Shown: in pieces, positions 38,901 to 52,600 of the stretch
Numbering within the stretch: the first letter of the stretch is position 1
How the letters are laid out: every line of letters starts with the position of its first letter
Assembly: GCF_024713975.1 (NCBI RefSeq)
Contig: NC_091099.1
Location: 15,729,501-15,793,500, forward strand
Length of the DNA: 64,000 nucleotides
Direction of reading: 5' to 3'
From: Paralichthys olivaceus
Taxonomy: Eukaryota; Chordata; Actinopteri; Pleuronectiformes; Paralichthyidae
The notes under the pieces: generated by a model
Told to the model about the DNA's origin: nothing
Seen by the model: the letters and a program-made list of their open reading frames with translations, nothing else
Database searches by the model: none
Program-made: the position numbers and the translations under genes

Positions 38901-41900
38901 AAACGTACCAACAAAGCAGTTGCCTCTCTTCTTCTCCAGCACCTGGCTGATGTTGCGAACGCTACAGATGGAGAACTTATTGTTGTTGAGCTTGTCTCCT
39001 GATGTGGCTCTTGCATACATGATATAATTGCCCTTCTCCTTCTTGTCTTGGCTCTTGGATTCCCCGGGGGTACACTCAGATCCAGAGTCATGCTGAGAGT
39101 GAGGGGAAAAAAGGTTAAAAGAGAAAAGGATAAAATGTACAAGCCCCTAATAAATCTCAATGTGTATAAATGTGGAACATCTGAGTAACTCACCGGGGAG
39201 CCAAAGTTGTGTCCTACTTCATGTGCAAAAGTGATATGGGAGACTTTGGGGGGTACGTGGGAGGCATAGTTCTGTACGGTGATTATACCAGTGTTGAGAG
39301 ATTTCTTTTTTCCATCTGAGTAGAGCTTGCTTTTTTCACAGATGCCTCCAGAGCTCCCTGAGAAGCAAAAGCACAGGTTGGAACAATCCTTCCAAACCAC
39401 AGCACAAATGAAGGATTTTCTCATTAGAGAAGAAAATCTGTTTTTTGTCAGGATAACTATTCATTATTTTTTCCTTGAATGATCTTACATATACACTAAG
39501 CAAGGTTTGGCTATAATGTGCCTACAACCCAGTACAATGAATGTAATAAAGGATTAAAGGCTTCAGGGTATATTCATATCTTGCTTGAAAATGGATCAGA
39601 CTTTCTGGAGTTGCTGAATACTGATGATACGCTGTCTTCCAGTACCTGAGGGGGCTCCCACCCAGGCCAAGCCCAGCACTCCGTCATCAAAGTCTCTGTC
39701 TGTGAAAACGTAAGCGAGGCAGTAGTCGTCATGGTTCTGCTCAGAGTTGAGCTCCAGGAACTTCTCCACGCCAATATTTGAAAAGCGGAATGGGTTGGAC
39801 CTGTCCCTCTCGACATTGGTGGTGTTTATCTGTGAAGGACAATGAGGACAATGTCAGAGGAAAGGCAGTGACCATATGTAAAATAAAAACTTCAGATCAG
39901 TTTATCAATACATCACTTACCCTGATCCTTTTCACCATGAAGCTGATGTTACGAATGCCCATAAAGTCAGTGCCCTGGTAAATGGCATCAATGGCCTTGA
40001 CGTGACTGGAGATCTGAAATTGAAAAGGTTTCACAAAACATTTTTTTTTTTTTAAAAGCTTTGACTGATCTTAACAGAGATAAAAAAACAAATCAAAACA
40101 TCTCACTGTCAGATATTGACCTGTGATGTGTGCTAACTTACTATGAAAGAACAGTATGTGTGTAAAGAGCTAAGCAAACAAACTTTCACTGTATTCTTTT
40201 CAGCATCGGTGGAATAACTAATATTACTAAAACTATCCACGCATTAGCTATGCGGCTCATCCTTTCAGGGTCATGGGGGGGGTCTGGAGTCAATCCCAGC
40301 TGACATTATGCTTGAGGCGAGGTACACTCTGGATTTTTGAGTCGCCAATTAACATAACCTGCAAGTCTTTGGACTGTGGGGGGGGGTAGCCTGAGTACAT
40401 ACAGAAAACTCACACAACACACTCCTCCACAGCCCTTCACAAGGAAAGGCCCTCACCAAATCAGGGTTTCAACATTGTATTTGAGAAATAATGTGAATTT
40501 GTTTAGAATTTAAGAGGAATAGTTTGATATTGTGATAAAAACCGTAACTGGAAGGAAGCAATCAAACCCTGATGTTAGCTCTGGTGTGATTTTTTTGTTT
40601 GTTTCGAGGTTGTTAAGTGTTAGGACTAATCACTGGCAGAGGTGTTATTATTCTGATACCACCATTTTTGATCATTTAAAATCTGCCTCTGTGGATGGAA
40701 TGATTTCATACTTGCTGTGTAAATGTCATTTCTACAGCCCTGCAATGGCATGACTCAAGTGACTGACACTGACTGTGTGTTACCTGAGCAATGACAGCCT
40801 CTCTGGTCTTGTAGTACTTGAAGAAGAGATGGTCAGTCTGAATGAAAAGCTGGCAGGTGTTTTTCTCAGCCTGCGCCATCCTCCTCTTCCTCAGCAGCAC
40901 AGGTTCGTTAAAACCTGCCTCAGCGTAGAGCTCCTGGTGTGAGCAGAACAGGAGACGGAGAGCAGGAAACAGTCAGTTAAATAAAACATATATATAACAT
41001 TTTCAACCAAACAGTGGGTAAATAAGTAATGACTGGTATTTTTAGGCTGTGGTTTTCAGCTGCAGCATGTTCATAGGCAGCAACTGTGCTTAGGAACATG
41101 TACTTCTCATGTCACACACGAGGAGAGTGTGGAAAAAAGAAGGAATAATAAGGCCGAATGCAAACTTAACCATTTAAATGAAAGACTTTTATTTTGGGGG
41201 AAATTTCTTGATTGACTCAAAGTGACAACTGGACAGTGCTTCTCTTGTGTTGTGTGCAGCTTTAGGAATCTTCAGTTTGTCTCTCTCCAGTATTACCATT
41301 ACAATAATATACTTCAGAGCGAAGCATCTGATTATAAAAATAAATAACCAGTGATAAAAATTAAATACCTGTGCTTATCTGAGGGGTTGTGATCAGAAAG
41401 AAAATATATACAGATATCAAAAAAATGTTTAAGAAACAACAACATGTCTCAATAAAGCATTTGTATTTTTGGTTTGGGTGGTAGAAATTGAACATAGACA
41501 AGTATCTCTGCTTGGAGTAGAAAAACAGGAACAACTTGAGAAAGGGCTTAAAAATCTTTTTTGGTTGGCAGAGTCTGAGGATTCTGAAAATACCGTCAGA
41601 AAGGTGTCACGTGTTGTTAAAAGGCCTTTCAGGGATTTCAAAGATTGCTGCTGAGTTATTTTCCAGAAAATTGGATGCTTAGCACTGTGACTTTAATTTA
41701 ATGATAATGGTGAGCATGGGAGGCATAGTAGTTTGTGGGGTGAGAAGTAACAGCTGCTATTAAATGAAAAATACAACATGAAATTTCTCTCAAGATGAAT
41801 GGCTGATCAGACTAAATTTTGTACTATGTAATTTCACAATTCACATACAGAACACATTGCATTAAACCTCTAATGTAAATTTTTATCTGAATACATACAC

Positions 41901-44900
41901 ATACAGAAATACACTGTAGCAGGTCTTTGAATTTGATTTTTACTAAAAGTAATTCCAAAGAAAATGTCACTGTTAGAACACGTGTTGATTATGTGTCTAT
42001 GTGTTTGTTGAGAAAATATTATTAGGCTAATGTGTTAAATGTAACAGTACAGTATCTAAGCTTGATTAGACAGGTTTGATTGTTTCATATACTATGTTGA
42101 GGATTAGAGTGTATATTTGTATGGAATTTGAATGTACAATAGTTCCATGTGAATTCTTTGATTAAAATGAAACCAGGAGATACTGTGTGCAACCCCACTT
42201 TAGAATGAGAAAGTAAAAAACATTCAGCAAAGAACAACTCTGTTCCTGCTGTTCAGATGAGCTACTCATTTATCATGTTGACAACCACTAATTAAGTAGA
42301 GATGGGCTTTTCTCACCAGTCAATGTAAATTCAAATTGCACAGAGACACTAAAAAATGTCTGTGTGGGCATCTCTGGAGCTGGGTAACAAAAAGAAATGT
42401 CTTTCTTTAACTGTGAGGGTTAATTGTGGTGTGTGGTGAAGTTTCACCTTGGGTGGCTCATCTATGGCAGATGTCTGGTACTTCTTCATCCTTTCAAACA
42501 CTGAGCTATCAGCACAGCCTCCTTCTGGGCCATACTTGTGCGGGTAGTCTGAGTGAGAGAGGCAGACACAACACTATGAGGATTATGGGAGACAATGATA
42601 GCTACTTAACCCCCTGAGTCACTCTATTTCTGGCACTATTCATGATCAGCTAATGGATGTACTTACACGCCACTTGAGCCTAGCTTTGCTGTGTGAGCTG
42701 TTACTTTCCTGTCTCCCTCATTAGCGATTCTATTCACATTTCTGTTTAATTTGCCCCTCAGCATCATACTATATGTACACAGATGATTTGAAATTACAGG
42801 GTGCCAGGGTAGTGAAGTGTGTTTGGTGCTCACTAGTAGTACCAACATTGTAAAGACTGTGTAAATGAGCTTGTAGCCAAAGAGAAAGATCGTATTACTC
42901 ATCTAATGAGCACCTCAGGTATCTTTACTCCCTGGGAGGTGATTTATACCAGTCAGCCTCCATCAGCTCCACGGCTCCAACCTCGCACTGTCCCGACCAC
43001 ACATTTACATATGCGTGCATTCAGACTCTCAAAGCATTTCTGTAACTGAATTTGCTGGAAACTTACGTATGTCGTCTTCGTGGTAAATGACAGAGTGGAA
43101 AGGCACATCTTTGCCCTCCAAGTATCTCTCTGCAGGCTCCACGTAGTAGTTGCCCTGGTAGCTCTGAATGAAGCCCTCGAACTTACCATCCACAATGGAG
43201 CCATGAGTCAGGGTACCTTTCTCTCCTGGGAATCCAAAATTACAAAGTTATAGATGTTTTTTTTTTGTTTTTTTTTTTACACAAGATCGGAAATGTGTAT
43301 TTCAAAAACAAACAAAAAAAATCAACATAATACATAAAAAACAAAAGGCCTAGGACTGCATTGCTGCTTTGCTTTTACTTCAATAAACACATTCAAACAA
43401 GTGGGTTTAAATGCAGCCTTACCATAGATTTCTCCAGTGTAGATATGAGCCGTATCATAAGGAATCTCTTCTCCTGAAACATCTACCTTTAAATCTTGGG
43501 AAAACAAGGTGGTATCCCTCTTCATCCGTAGATTAAAATGCCTAAAATCAAAGACATAAAAATATACAATATGGTAAAACTGTTTCTTTGATGTCCCAAA
43601 ACCTCTCCTGATTTATTCATGCCATATTCATATTCATGAGTGTGAGCCTATGGATTTGGGTGTGGATCTGAATTTGGATTCACTTTGGAGGTAAGCAGTA
43701 TTTCCCAAGCCCTTAAGAAAAAGGAAAATGTAAATGAAAATAGCGAGGAAAGGGGTGAAAGCAAGGACATGGTTTGGTATCTAAGCCCTTTTCCAAGCGA
43801 AGAGAAAATGAGGATTTATTGAAACAATGGTGTTTTTTTGTCGATCGAACATATGGTAGGGAAACAAAGATGTTATAGTAAACCTTGGGTTTCATGTAAC
43901 ACCTACACAGTGCTATCATTGTGTGCTTGTGTTGTGTGCAAGTGGTTGTTGTGTAGGTCAGTGCACAGTCGCTACATTAACTGCTAGAAAACAAAGGACT
44001 TTAGATCTGCAAAATATGCTTAAAGTTAACATGATGACTAGACACATAAATCTTGCCCTTACATGTGAACAGTAGCTATTGAGTCACAGCAGTTTCGTTA
44101 TGACTTAGTCTCAGGTTGAAAATGCAAGGTACACAAAGAAAGCAGAATAACAGCTATTTCAGCCATATTTAGACATTTTGTTCAAATGAGGCAAAAAAAA
44201 AAAGCGCAGCAAAGAATTTGGGTTGCATGTCTAGCTTTGACACAAAGTCAAAAGGAAAAGGAGCTGACACACTTTTCAAAAGGAACAGATATCTTCTTTC
44301 TATGGGCCTGTTTTCTTAGCTCTTATCGTTGTCTTCCCTATTAAGCACCATCGGTGTATAGGAACAGCAGGCTGTGCTATGGGCAGGGTGAAAAACAGCC
44401 TCAGCCAAGCTCCTAGCCAGATGGTCTTGACTTTGTCATGGAGAGAGTGGGCACTTTCCATCAAACAACACCACCTCTTCAAAAGGCTGGACGAGGAACC
44501 ATCATAAGGACATGATAAGGACATGAGGTGTCCATCCAGCCATCCCTTACTATATCTTGAGGGAACCTCAACCTGACTGTTTTATCTCTAATGCAGTAAC
44601 TACCATAAAAAAACTACAAAGAAAATATTTTTAAATCCGCTATCACCTGAGTCAAAACGATGCTCCTGACCAGGTTTATGATTTCATAAAACAGGATTAA
44701 ATGTAAACAAATTTCAATCACTCTGTAGATCTCTGCTACAGCTGACCTCCAACTTTACTCACAAAGCATGTAGGCATATGTGATGAGCATTGCAAAGTAA
44801 ACAGACAGGTAAATAAGGAGATCGACAGAGATGCTGTTAAATTTCCCTTTAGGTTAATATCTGCAAAAAACAATCTTGACAAACCTTCCATGGGCATGAA

Positions 44901-47900
44901 AATCTAAATGAAGGAACTTGTCTTCGTGAGTGACCGCCCTCTTGGCCCTCTGATGCTTGCTGTGCACAAGCTCTGTGTCGTAGGACAGGCCTTCATAGTG
45001 ACGGATGTACTTGTTCAGGGGGTTTCTGTAGTGTCCTGTTTGAAAAGAACAGAGGGACTCCTGTTAACAACAAGAAGCAAGGACAATTCAAGGCTAATAA
45101 ACTCTTGTGAACTACACACTATTCCAGAATCTCAGAAATGGATAGATCTTTCTGGCCCTGTTCAGACCTGGTATTAACATCCATCCTGAGAGATCCGATC
45201 CCAAGTGGAGAGCTATAAGTTTGTCTGTTCACATCTGGACTTAAAATCCTTCCTGAAATGGTCTCCTGTGACTGCTTCTGATCTGATTCCACTTCCCCAC
45301 TCTGTATGGAAATAAACATGCACATCCTCTCTTCTCACAAACACCAAATGATGTTGTTTTTATCCAGTCTGACTATAGAGACGGGAGCACCGTCAATGTG
45401 TTTGGGTGTTATCAGCGTGTGTGTGAGAGAGAGAAAGAGAGATAAGAGGAGCCAAGCAAAGCCGAGTAAAGCAATGCAGTAAACACAGCTTAAAAAAATA
45501 GAAATGTAAATAAAAATATAGAAAATATGAAATATGTGGAAGTCAGTGTTGATATTATAGTGTTCACTGCTTATTCAGTTTATCCGGAAAACACAGAAAA
45601 TTGTTCAAATACTTTAGATTCATTATGAAATCAATCAAAAGTAGTGTATTCAGCTGGTTAGCTGAGTAGGTGGTACTTCAATGTGGCCCACAACACATTT
45701 GCGTCCACACAGCTTAAAGAAGGTGGACCAAATTCCGAGGTGGTCATAGAGATTGGATCTCAAATACATTCTCAATGTTCCTTGAGTGCATTCACACCTG
45801 TACTTAGAGGTGTCTACTTCAGATCAGACCCCTCAGGATGGATGTTTATACCAGGTCTGATCGTTGTCTCATTCGTTCTCAGATTTGAATTCATTTACTG
45901 TACATAATCAAACATAATAACAATAATATGTGAACATGTTACTAAGATTTCATCACAATAATATACTGATAAAACACAATACATGACCAAATGTCAGAGA
46001 TAAAACACAAACGTTCAAGGCCAGAGGTTTCAAACAACCCCGGTACAACAGCGTCTCTCTCACATCTGTTAATCTTGGCAGATCAGTTAAACCTAATATA
46101 GTTAAAGAAATAGATAATGTGATTTGAATCTTCAAAGTATGATTTGTTTTAGAGTAAATAACTGAGGCATGGTTCATGTTAGGATAATTGAAGTGTTCAA
46201 AAGAATGGATGATCGGACAGATATTTGACAGGAAGGATTAGAAAGATGGAAAATAACAGCAAACCAGCATGGTCTGTGTTTTAAAATTCAGCTAAATCTA
46301 TTTAAGTCAAATGGATGCCAGTTTTGGAGCTGTGCTAAACAACTGCCCCCAGCATCGCAGCATAATTATTTCGCCACCAGAGGAGTGGGTGGCGGGCTTG
46401 AAGGAGAGAGATTCTCCAGCACCTCCACCCATTTCACCAACTGCTTCACACGCCTTCTGACAAACTCCACAGGCCATTTAAGCCCTTCTGAAAGTTCCTT
46501 ATACTTAGATCTTTGCCCCATAACATGGAACACAGAAGAAAGTATTTTCAGTAAAACCAGTTTATGTAATTAGTACTCTCTGACAGGTAATTATCTCAGA
46601 AGACTGAGCCATAAATTACAGGATTCAGAGTAACCATGTAACAAAGATGGGTAAGTAGACCAAGCCTCAGCTTCTTCTCCAGTCATGTGCATAATGAAAT
46701 ATTTAGGTGCTAACATTGAATTTTTCATTGAGGTGACTATGAGAAGTAAAGGCCATGGCTATCCAGAAGTATCTTAATTCCTCAAGGCCTACATCAGATA
46801 AAACCATAAACACTGAGCAAACACAACAATTTCTGAGACTTGGACTTCTGCGATCATACGAAACCTTCAGAAACACTTACAAACCCACAAAATCCAACAT
46901 AGTTATATAATAACGTGGTCAAATAATGTATCCCATGCATTTCTTTATGTTAATTTCCCTACATGAGATTGATCAAATGTTAGAAAACTAAAAGCTACTT
47001 TTAACACTTTGACAGTGGCTCCAATTTAGGGTTTAAAATATACGTATCACACATTACTGAGTGACACTGATGATATGATGGTGGCTATGGATTAAGGTCT
47101 GATTGATTTGCTATGGGATTTGTGAAATGTAAGGTAATCACTAAAGGGATGGTCATGTGTATTTATATGAAATGGGAAGGTAATATAAGAATGTTCTCCC
47201 TTCCTGCTCCTTATTTCATTGAGGGAATGTAAACAAGTATACAGGTCTAATTTGTTTTTGGATTACATTGAAATTAATGAAATAAAGTAAACTAACGGAC
47301 ACTGTTGAGTGACTGACACATTGTGTATAACAGTAATATAGCTAATGTAATTCAGTTAATTTCACCTATATACAGGTTGTATAGTGTCAAAGGTACAACT
47401 ATTAAATCCCTATAAAATAGAGGATTCTTTATATTATCTCTGTTCAGATAACATTGCGGCTAACAGGGTGAACCTGTACCAAACAACACTGACCAGCAGC
47501 TAAACAGACACTACAAGTATGCCACTAAACATAAAAACGCATTACATGTAACGTGTTAGCTGTAGCCTAGCTCAGGTAACACAATGTCGGGGGCTAAATG
47601 TGCTGTTTTCACGATATTGTCAACGTTAGCGACTACAGCGCTAGCTAGCTCAAAGCTAACGGTCTGCTAGCCGAGTCGGCATCTCCATCTTCTCATAACA
47701 ATGGCTGTCGGCGCTGTTCCCACGATAACAACAAAACCGAGGCCAAGCCCGACAGTAAAAACCGTGACAACACAGGCAGACAACCGGGCGACGTCGCTTT
47801 GTGTCAACGAGCTGCGCGGATCCGGGTCGGCTCCTGCGCTGCGTCTGGTTTGTTCGCTGGAAGTGAGAAAAGGGCGCAGTTCTGTTGACAACACGCAGGC

Positions 47901-48080
47901 CCCGCTGAGCCCTCCCGAAGCTAACGGCTGCTACACCAGCCTTTTCTGCTCCTCTCTGCCGAACCGAGGCAGCGCGGCGCCCCGGAGCTTTTCCCCGGAC
48001 ACGTCTCACTCACCTTGGGTGTAGTTCAGTAAGTAGGCGAAGAGGAACACTTTGAGAAGAAGCATGTCTGATAAATCCAT
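35778..48080 (-). CDS. adam10: ADAM10 transmembrane metalloprotease, 16 exons
   Basis: Zinc protease that sheds ectodomains such as Notch, APP and cadherins. Exons in transcript order: 48080-48014, 45035-44885, 43541-43423, 43225-43067, 42548-42448, 40933-40784, 40013-39921, 39829-39646, 39357-39194, 39092-38909, 37926-37776, 37690-37507, 37402-37294, 37184-36964, 36858-36732, 35980-35778; in phase, 788 residues (human 748). Signal peptide in the first 20 or so residues; prodomain with a GGCAD cysteine switch; furin site RKRR at 214-217; zinc site [12 protein letters not shown] (His387, Glu388, His391, His397) split by an intron; disintegrin/Cys-rich region; membrane segment about 680-703 ([19 protein letters not shown]). 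The tail keeps LKRRR and ends [10 protein letters not shown] but has a His/Gln-rich insertion. Two in-frame ATGs (48080 and 48065) could start it. The a or b fish copy is undetermined. Confidence 0.95.
40232..40437 (-). repeat. Dispersed repeat fragment (copy 2 of 3)
   Basis: Reverse orientation copy of the family at 20878-21100, with 'aatcccagctgacattatg' as the complement of the shared core and 'cttggactgtggggg' further on. It lies in an adam10 intron. Confidence 0.5.
40934..42447 (-). other. adam10: Long adam10 intron without recognised features
   Basis: A 1.5 kb AT-rich intron between the prodomain exon and the furin-site exon. No repeat or exon is recognised. Confidence 0.5.
45163..45859 (+). 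mobile_element. Non-autonomous DNA transposon-like element with long TIRs
   Basis: A left end at 45163 reading CAGACCTGGTATTAACATCC is matched by the reverse complement of the right end at 45859 (CAGACCTGGTATAAACATCC). The similarity continues for 28 bases with one mismatch, and more loosely for about 80. The 697-base unit has no transposase frame. It lies in adam10 intron 1. Confidence 0.75.
45860..47640 (-). other. adam10: adam10 intron 1, remainder
   Basis: AT-rich non-coding sequence. No exon, repeat or RNA gene was recognised beyond the element at 45163-45859. Confidence 0.45.
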
Positions 48081-48300
48081 TGTTAGCGCATTGATGCCGT
48101 CCTCACTTTATTGTCCTACTTAGAGGCGCAGCCGCCCTGTGTGTTTATTGCAGCTTCCTCTCATCTCCTCCCTCCCTCCCTCGCTCGCTCTCGCTCTCTC
48201 TCTCCCTCTCTCCCTCTCCTACGCTCTGACGTCACGCGCGTAGCAACCTGGCATCCCTTCCCCCAAGCGCGTCCACGACCCAGGTCCGCAAACACTAACC
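47641..48300 (-). promoter_or_regulatory. adam10: CpG-rich adam10 promoter region
   Basis: CpG-dense sequence surrounds the first coding exon and the start of intron 1, as in housekeeping promoters. A perfect CRE palindrome TGACGTCA is at 48227-48234, about 150 bases upstream of the ATG at 48080, followed by a CGCGCG-containing stretch. A CT-rich tract is at 48163-48219. Frames of 75-117 codons in the island are not supported as coding. Confidence 0.6.
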
Positions 48301-49686
48301 AGGATGTAATGTAACGTAAAGTAATGTAACGTGACGTAATGTGTGTATCTTCTCCAATCCTTACGGAAACTTTCAAAACGAGGAAACCAACGTGATTTTT
48401 TCAACATGTCCCAGAGTCCACATTATTACATCCAAGGTGCTCTTAGATTCTAACGTTGGTACAAAGTTATCAAGCACATGTACTCAAGTACAGGTACTTC
48501 TACTTTACTTTCATACTTCGGTATTTAAATGTATAATACATCTTTAATTTTGCACTTTTACTTTACACTAATTTGAAACTTATATTTCGTAGCTGCTTTG
48601 TTTTTAAAAACAAAAATATGGTGTATTATTATGGATTAAATGCATTGGTGTGAAGCCCTGATAAGGTTTACATGAGGTAATTAATTACTAATATAAATCA
48701 TAAGGTAATTTGTCTTATGATAAAATAACTTCAATCAATAGTAAAAGTAAAGCCTCTTCCATTTAATTTGTTTTCATCTTCTTCCATAATAAAATTGCAA
48801 TCCAAACAACCTGTGTGCACAAAATGTCATCTTATTCACAAAAGACCTTGAATGCTCTATAAAAAAAAGTATTATATCGTTCTGTAACAAAATATTTTTT
48901 ACTTTCACTTGAGTAAATATCTGATACATAAAATGCCTGATTTAAACTTTAAACAAAAATGGAAAATCAATTCCCAGGTCCAATTGTGAGGATTTGCTGC
49001 TTTTTTCTTATGTGATGATTCTTGTAGTAAATCGACTTTTATTCAGACAAACATGATATTTTATAGACCAACCAATTATTCACAATATGGAGAAAACAAA
49101 CAGCAGTTTAATCAATAATGGAAATAATCATTAATGATCTTTTTCTCAGTTACCCACTGATGTTTTATTTCTGGTAGAGTAGCAGCAAAGTGTATTATAT
49201 ATATATATATATATATATATAGCCACTTTATCACAGTAATTACTTGCAAAACAAACTCACAGAGCCATTTTACAATTCATAAGAAGCCAACTACATGTTT
49301 CTGTTGCTTGGCAACCCAAGATCCCGTGAATGCGGTGTTGGAAGAGAGAAGGAAGCACCATCAGGTTTGTGTGGTCGTTGGACCAATTTCCTGTCATGCA
49401 TAACCTCTGATTATGTGTAAGCTATTTCTGATCCTGGCAGTTCTCTGTGATGATCATCCCATGATGCACCTCTTCCTGTTGATGCAGTGGTTGACTTGAT
49501 GATAAAAACACATTCCCAAGGAACACTCCTTTTGACAACAATCCCCTTACTCAAACAGAGTTAAAGTTGTATATGGAAGATACATTGAGATTTGTGAGTT
49601 AAACAGAATCAGCACCCAAATCATGTTTATTTCAGTATTTTTGCTCTGTTTCTATTTAATCTCTTCAGTCATTTATTTTTGTGTGT
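48301..49686 (-). other. fan1 3' UTR and adam10 upstream region
   Basis: Both flanking genes are on the minus strand, so fan1 ends about 1.6 kb before adam10 starts. A minus-strand AATAAA at 49626-49631 is a candidate fan1 poly(A) signal. A (TA)n run lies at 49195-49221, and a short 'gtaatgtaacgt' direct repeat lies at 48305-48340. No gene is seen. Confidence 0.45.
49195..49221 (+). repeat. (TA)n microsatellite
   Basis: Pure alternating AT run of about 27 bases. Confidence 0.9.
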
Positions 49687-52600
49687 TTATTCCAGGCGAA
49701 CTCCTCTGGCTCCACAAGCTTCCACGTGACACACCTCTACATCGGCCCCCAGTTTCTGCAGCTCATCCAGCCAGATCTGTTGTTTCTGGGACAGCCGGTC
49801 ACTGGGCCCCTTCACCTCCACCAGCTAAAACAAGATAACCCATGTCACAAGGCTATGCAGAATAATCAGACATGATTTAGGGATCAATGTAATTCTAATA
49901 GCTCGGATGTGACAGTATCTCACCTTGTAGGTGTTTTCTGAGGTGTTCCAAACCACCAGATCAGGCAAACCTCCACGACAGTGTCTGTAGTCTTTTGACA
50001 TTCTTGCTATTACTCCTCCTAAGAAGGCTCCACCAAGGCAAGACACCAGAGACTGCAAATATCAGTGAATAAAGGTGGTTATGTTAGTACCATGTTAGTA
50101 CCTCGTAGACACATTTTATCAGTTATTTTTTGAAACAGATTATTTTTCACAATAATACATCACACAATGTAAGTAAAAAATAGAATACACTATTAGATTC
50201 ATATAATGTATAACATGACATATAATGACCTCAGACATTTTTTGTCCATTATTTTTAAATTGGCAAAATTGCCATTTTTGCTTATCAATCTACACATCGT
50301 ACTGATAATGCAGAAACTTGTTTTCAGAAATTTTAGCTAATTTCTTAAACAAAAACTGAAACCTTAAAAGTTTGCTTTTAATTAGTTATTTGATGTTATA
50401 AAATGGAGTAAAACATCACGATTGGCTGAGATCGACTCCTGAGTCATGTTTCTGCAGGACTTCAGTACCGTGGCTCCATTAATTGCTACAAGAGTAGACG
50501 TCTTCGGCAAAAGATGTCAGAGTTCATATCTAGGATATTTTGACTTCTTTTCTGGATAGTGGGAGGACACAGACACATGACGTCCATCTTTATATCCAGT
50601 CTATGTTTATACTAGTCTTCCTTTCCATGCTACTGAGAAGGCCCCTCCCAACGCATCGCACTGCACATTCTAAAGCTCTGTTAAATGACTTTTGATTGTT
50701 GGACAACTCCCTGACCAAGGTCCTTTTTGCCAGTCATTTGGGTCGGACAGGCAACTCTCGGAATTTCTTTTTCACAATAACTGTGATTACTGCGCCCCTG
50801 GGACCATTCAAAGCTTTAGAAATGGTTTTGTACCCTCTCTCTGATCTATGCCCTGCTAAAGTTTTATCGCAGCGGTGTACAGAGACCTCCTTGGACTAGA
50901 TGACCTGGGTTTTGTCCTGACATGCAGTGTGAATTATGGGACCTTATTTACAGAGGTATGTACTTTTCTAAACTATGTCCATTCATTTTGCCACAGGTTG
51001 AATCCAATCAACCTCTAGACACAAACAAAGGCTCGAGTGCCACAACAAAAGATCTTAATACTTTTGTAAATGTGAGATTTTGGTATCTGATTAAGAGATT
51101 TAATGAGGATTTGTAATTATTTAAAAACATATTTAATTTTGCCATTATCTTGCACAGATTGATGGGCATTTATGGCAATTTAATCAAATTAAAATAGCAT
51201 CAACAACACAATATAGTGTGCTAGTGCTTTATTATACTGAATACTTTCTGAAGCCACTGTATACTTGCAAGATTGACAGTAAATACCTGTGCATGTTGAA
51301 GAGATGAGAAACGCTCCCAGCTGACCAATGAACACACTTTACCCTCCTGTGAGGTCCAGACATCCTCTAACATGCTATGTAGCGTCTCCACAGACGCCTC
51401 ACTGAGTAACTGAACACGTGAATCTATTGCCTCCTTCCTGTTCTCATAGAAACAGTCGGTGTAAAGATCCAGTGGACATGTCTGTGAGAGGAAATAAACA
51501 TGAGTTAAAAACTTGTTCAGATGCGTGGTTATTCAGCAAAACTTATAGAGAGCTTAATTGACCTGGTATGGGTTTCGGAAAACATCTGGAATTCCTTCCA
51601 TAAAAATGACGTCCCACAGCAAAAGAGCAAACAATGTAGAGAAGGTTGAACCCTCACCATGGATCCCTGTTACATTAACAACAACAATATATTGTTCTTG
51701 TGATCAGAGGAACATCCACGTGTTTTAATTTTTTATAGGGCAAGAAACAATGTTTACCTTGGTCAAATCCTTGTTGGCGGTAATGTGCTAAACACAGCTC
51801 TTCCACAGAACATATTACAGTGGCATCATCGCTCTCTTTCCCCTCCTCATTTGCATGTAAAAGAAACCTAGATTTGCCCATGCCTCCCTCATGAGGAAAC
51901 AGCTGTCCTCGGATTGTAACCTGCAGACAAAAGTACAAGCAGGAAAATATAAAAGTAATAAAAGGGTTTTCCCAAGAAAGCTCAGTGCAGACATACTGCA
52001 GCAAACTCACATGTTTGACATCTTGGACTTGAATAGTGGGTAAATCTCTGAGTTGCAGGCGATACTTCTTGAAGCTGGCAGACTCTTTCATCCGAATGGC
52101 TCTCTGATGCAGGGAGAGTTTATGTCCTGTTCGTACCAGAGTGTCTGTCAGCCCATCTCTAATAGCACAAATTGCCTGAATGCAACAGGAAAAGAACAGC
52201 AGCCATGCACATGAAAACTCGTCACATCTATTCCTGAGCACGATGAGTGAATGAAGTGATAAGGATGTATCTGAGGAGGTGAGAGGATACTGCAACTCAC
52301 TTGCTCAGGTTTCTTTAGGTGCTGGTGAAGGTTTAACGCCAGTCGGTCCCACCATCGTCCTCGACTGTCAGGACAGTAAACGGACTGCGACAGTAAGGTG
52401 TGCAGCTCCTCTACTGCTTCCTGTGACACAAAACTCCTCTTTTTAATGATGACATACTTCAAACATGGTTACATGTGTGAGTTTCAGTGGATGAGGTCAA
52501 CAAACCTCATATTGACGTAGCCTCTGCAAGATCTCCACCCCTCTGGATAAAATACGAGTGTAAGACCATCCTGTAGTGAAGCTGCGCAGGAACACAGGCA

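Noticed and set aside
47656-48024. Frames of 107-117 codons on both strands around the adam10 first exon
   Set aside because: Explained by high GC content (few stop codons) in a CpG island; no homology recognised.
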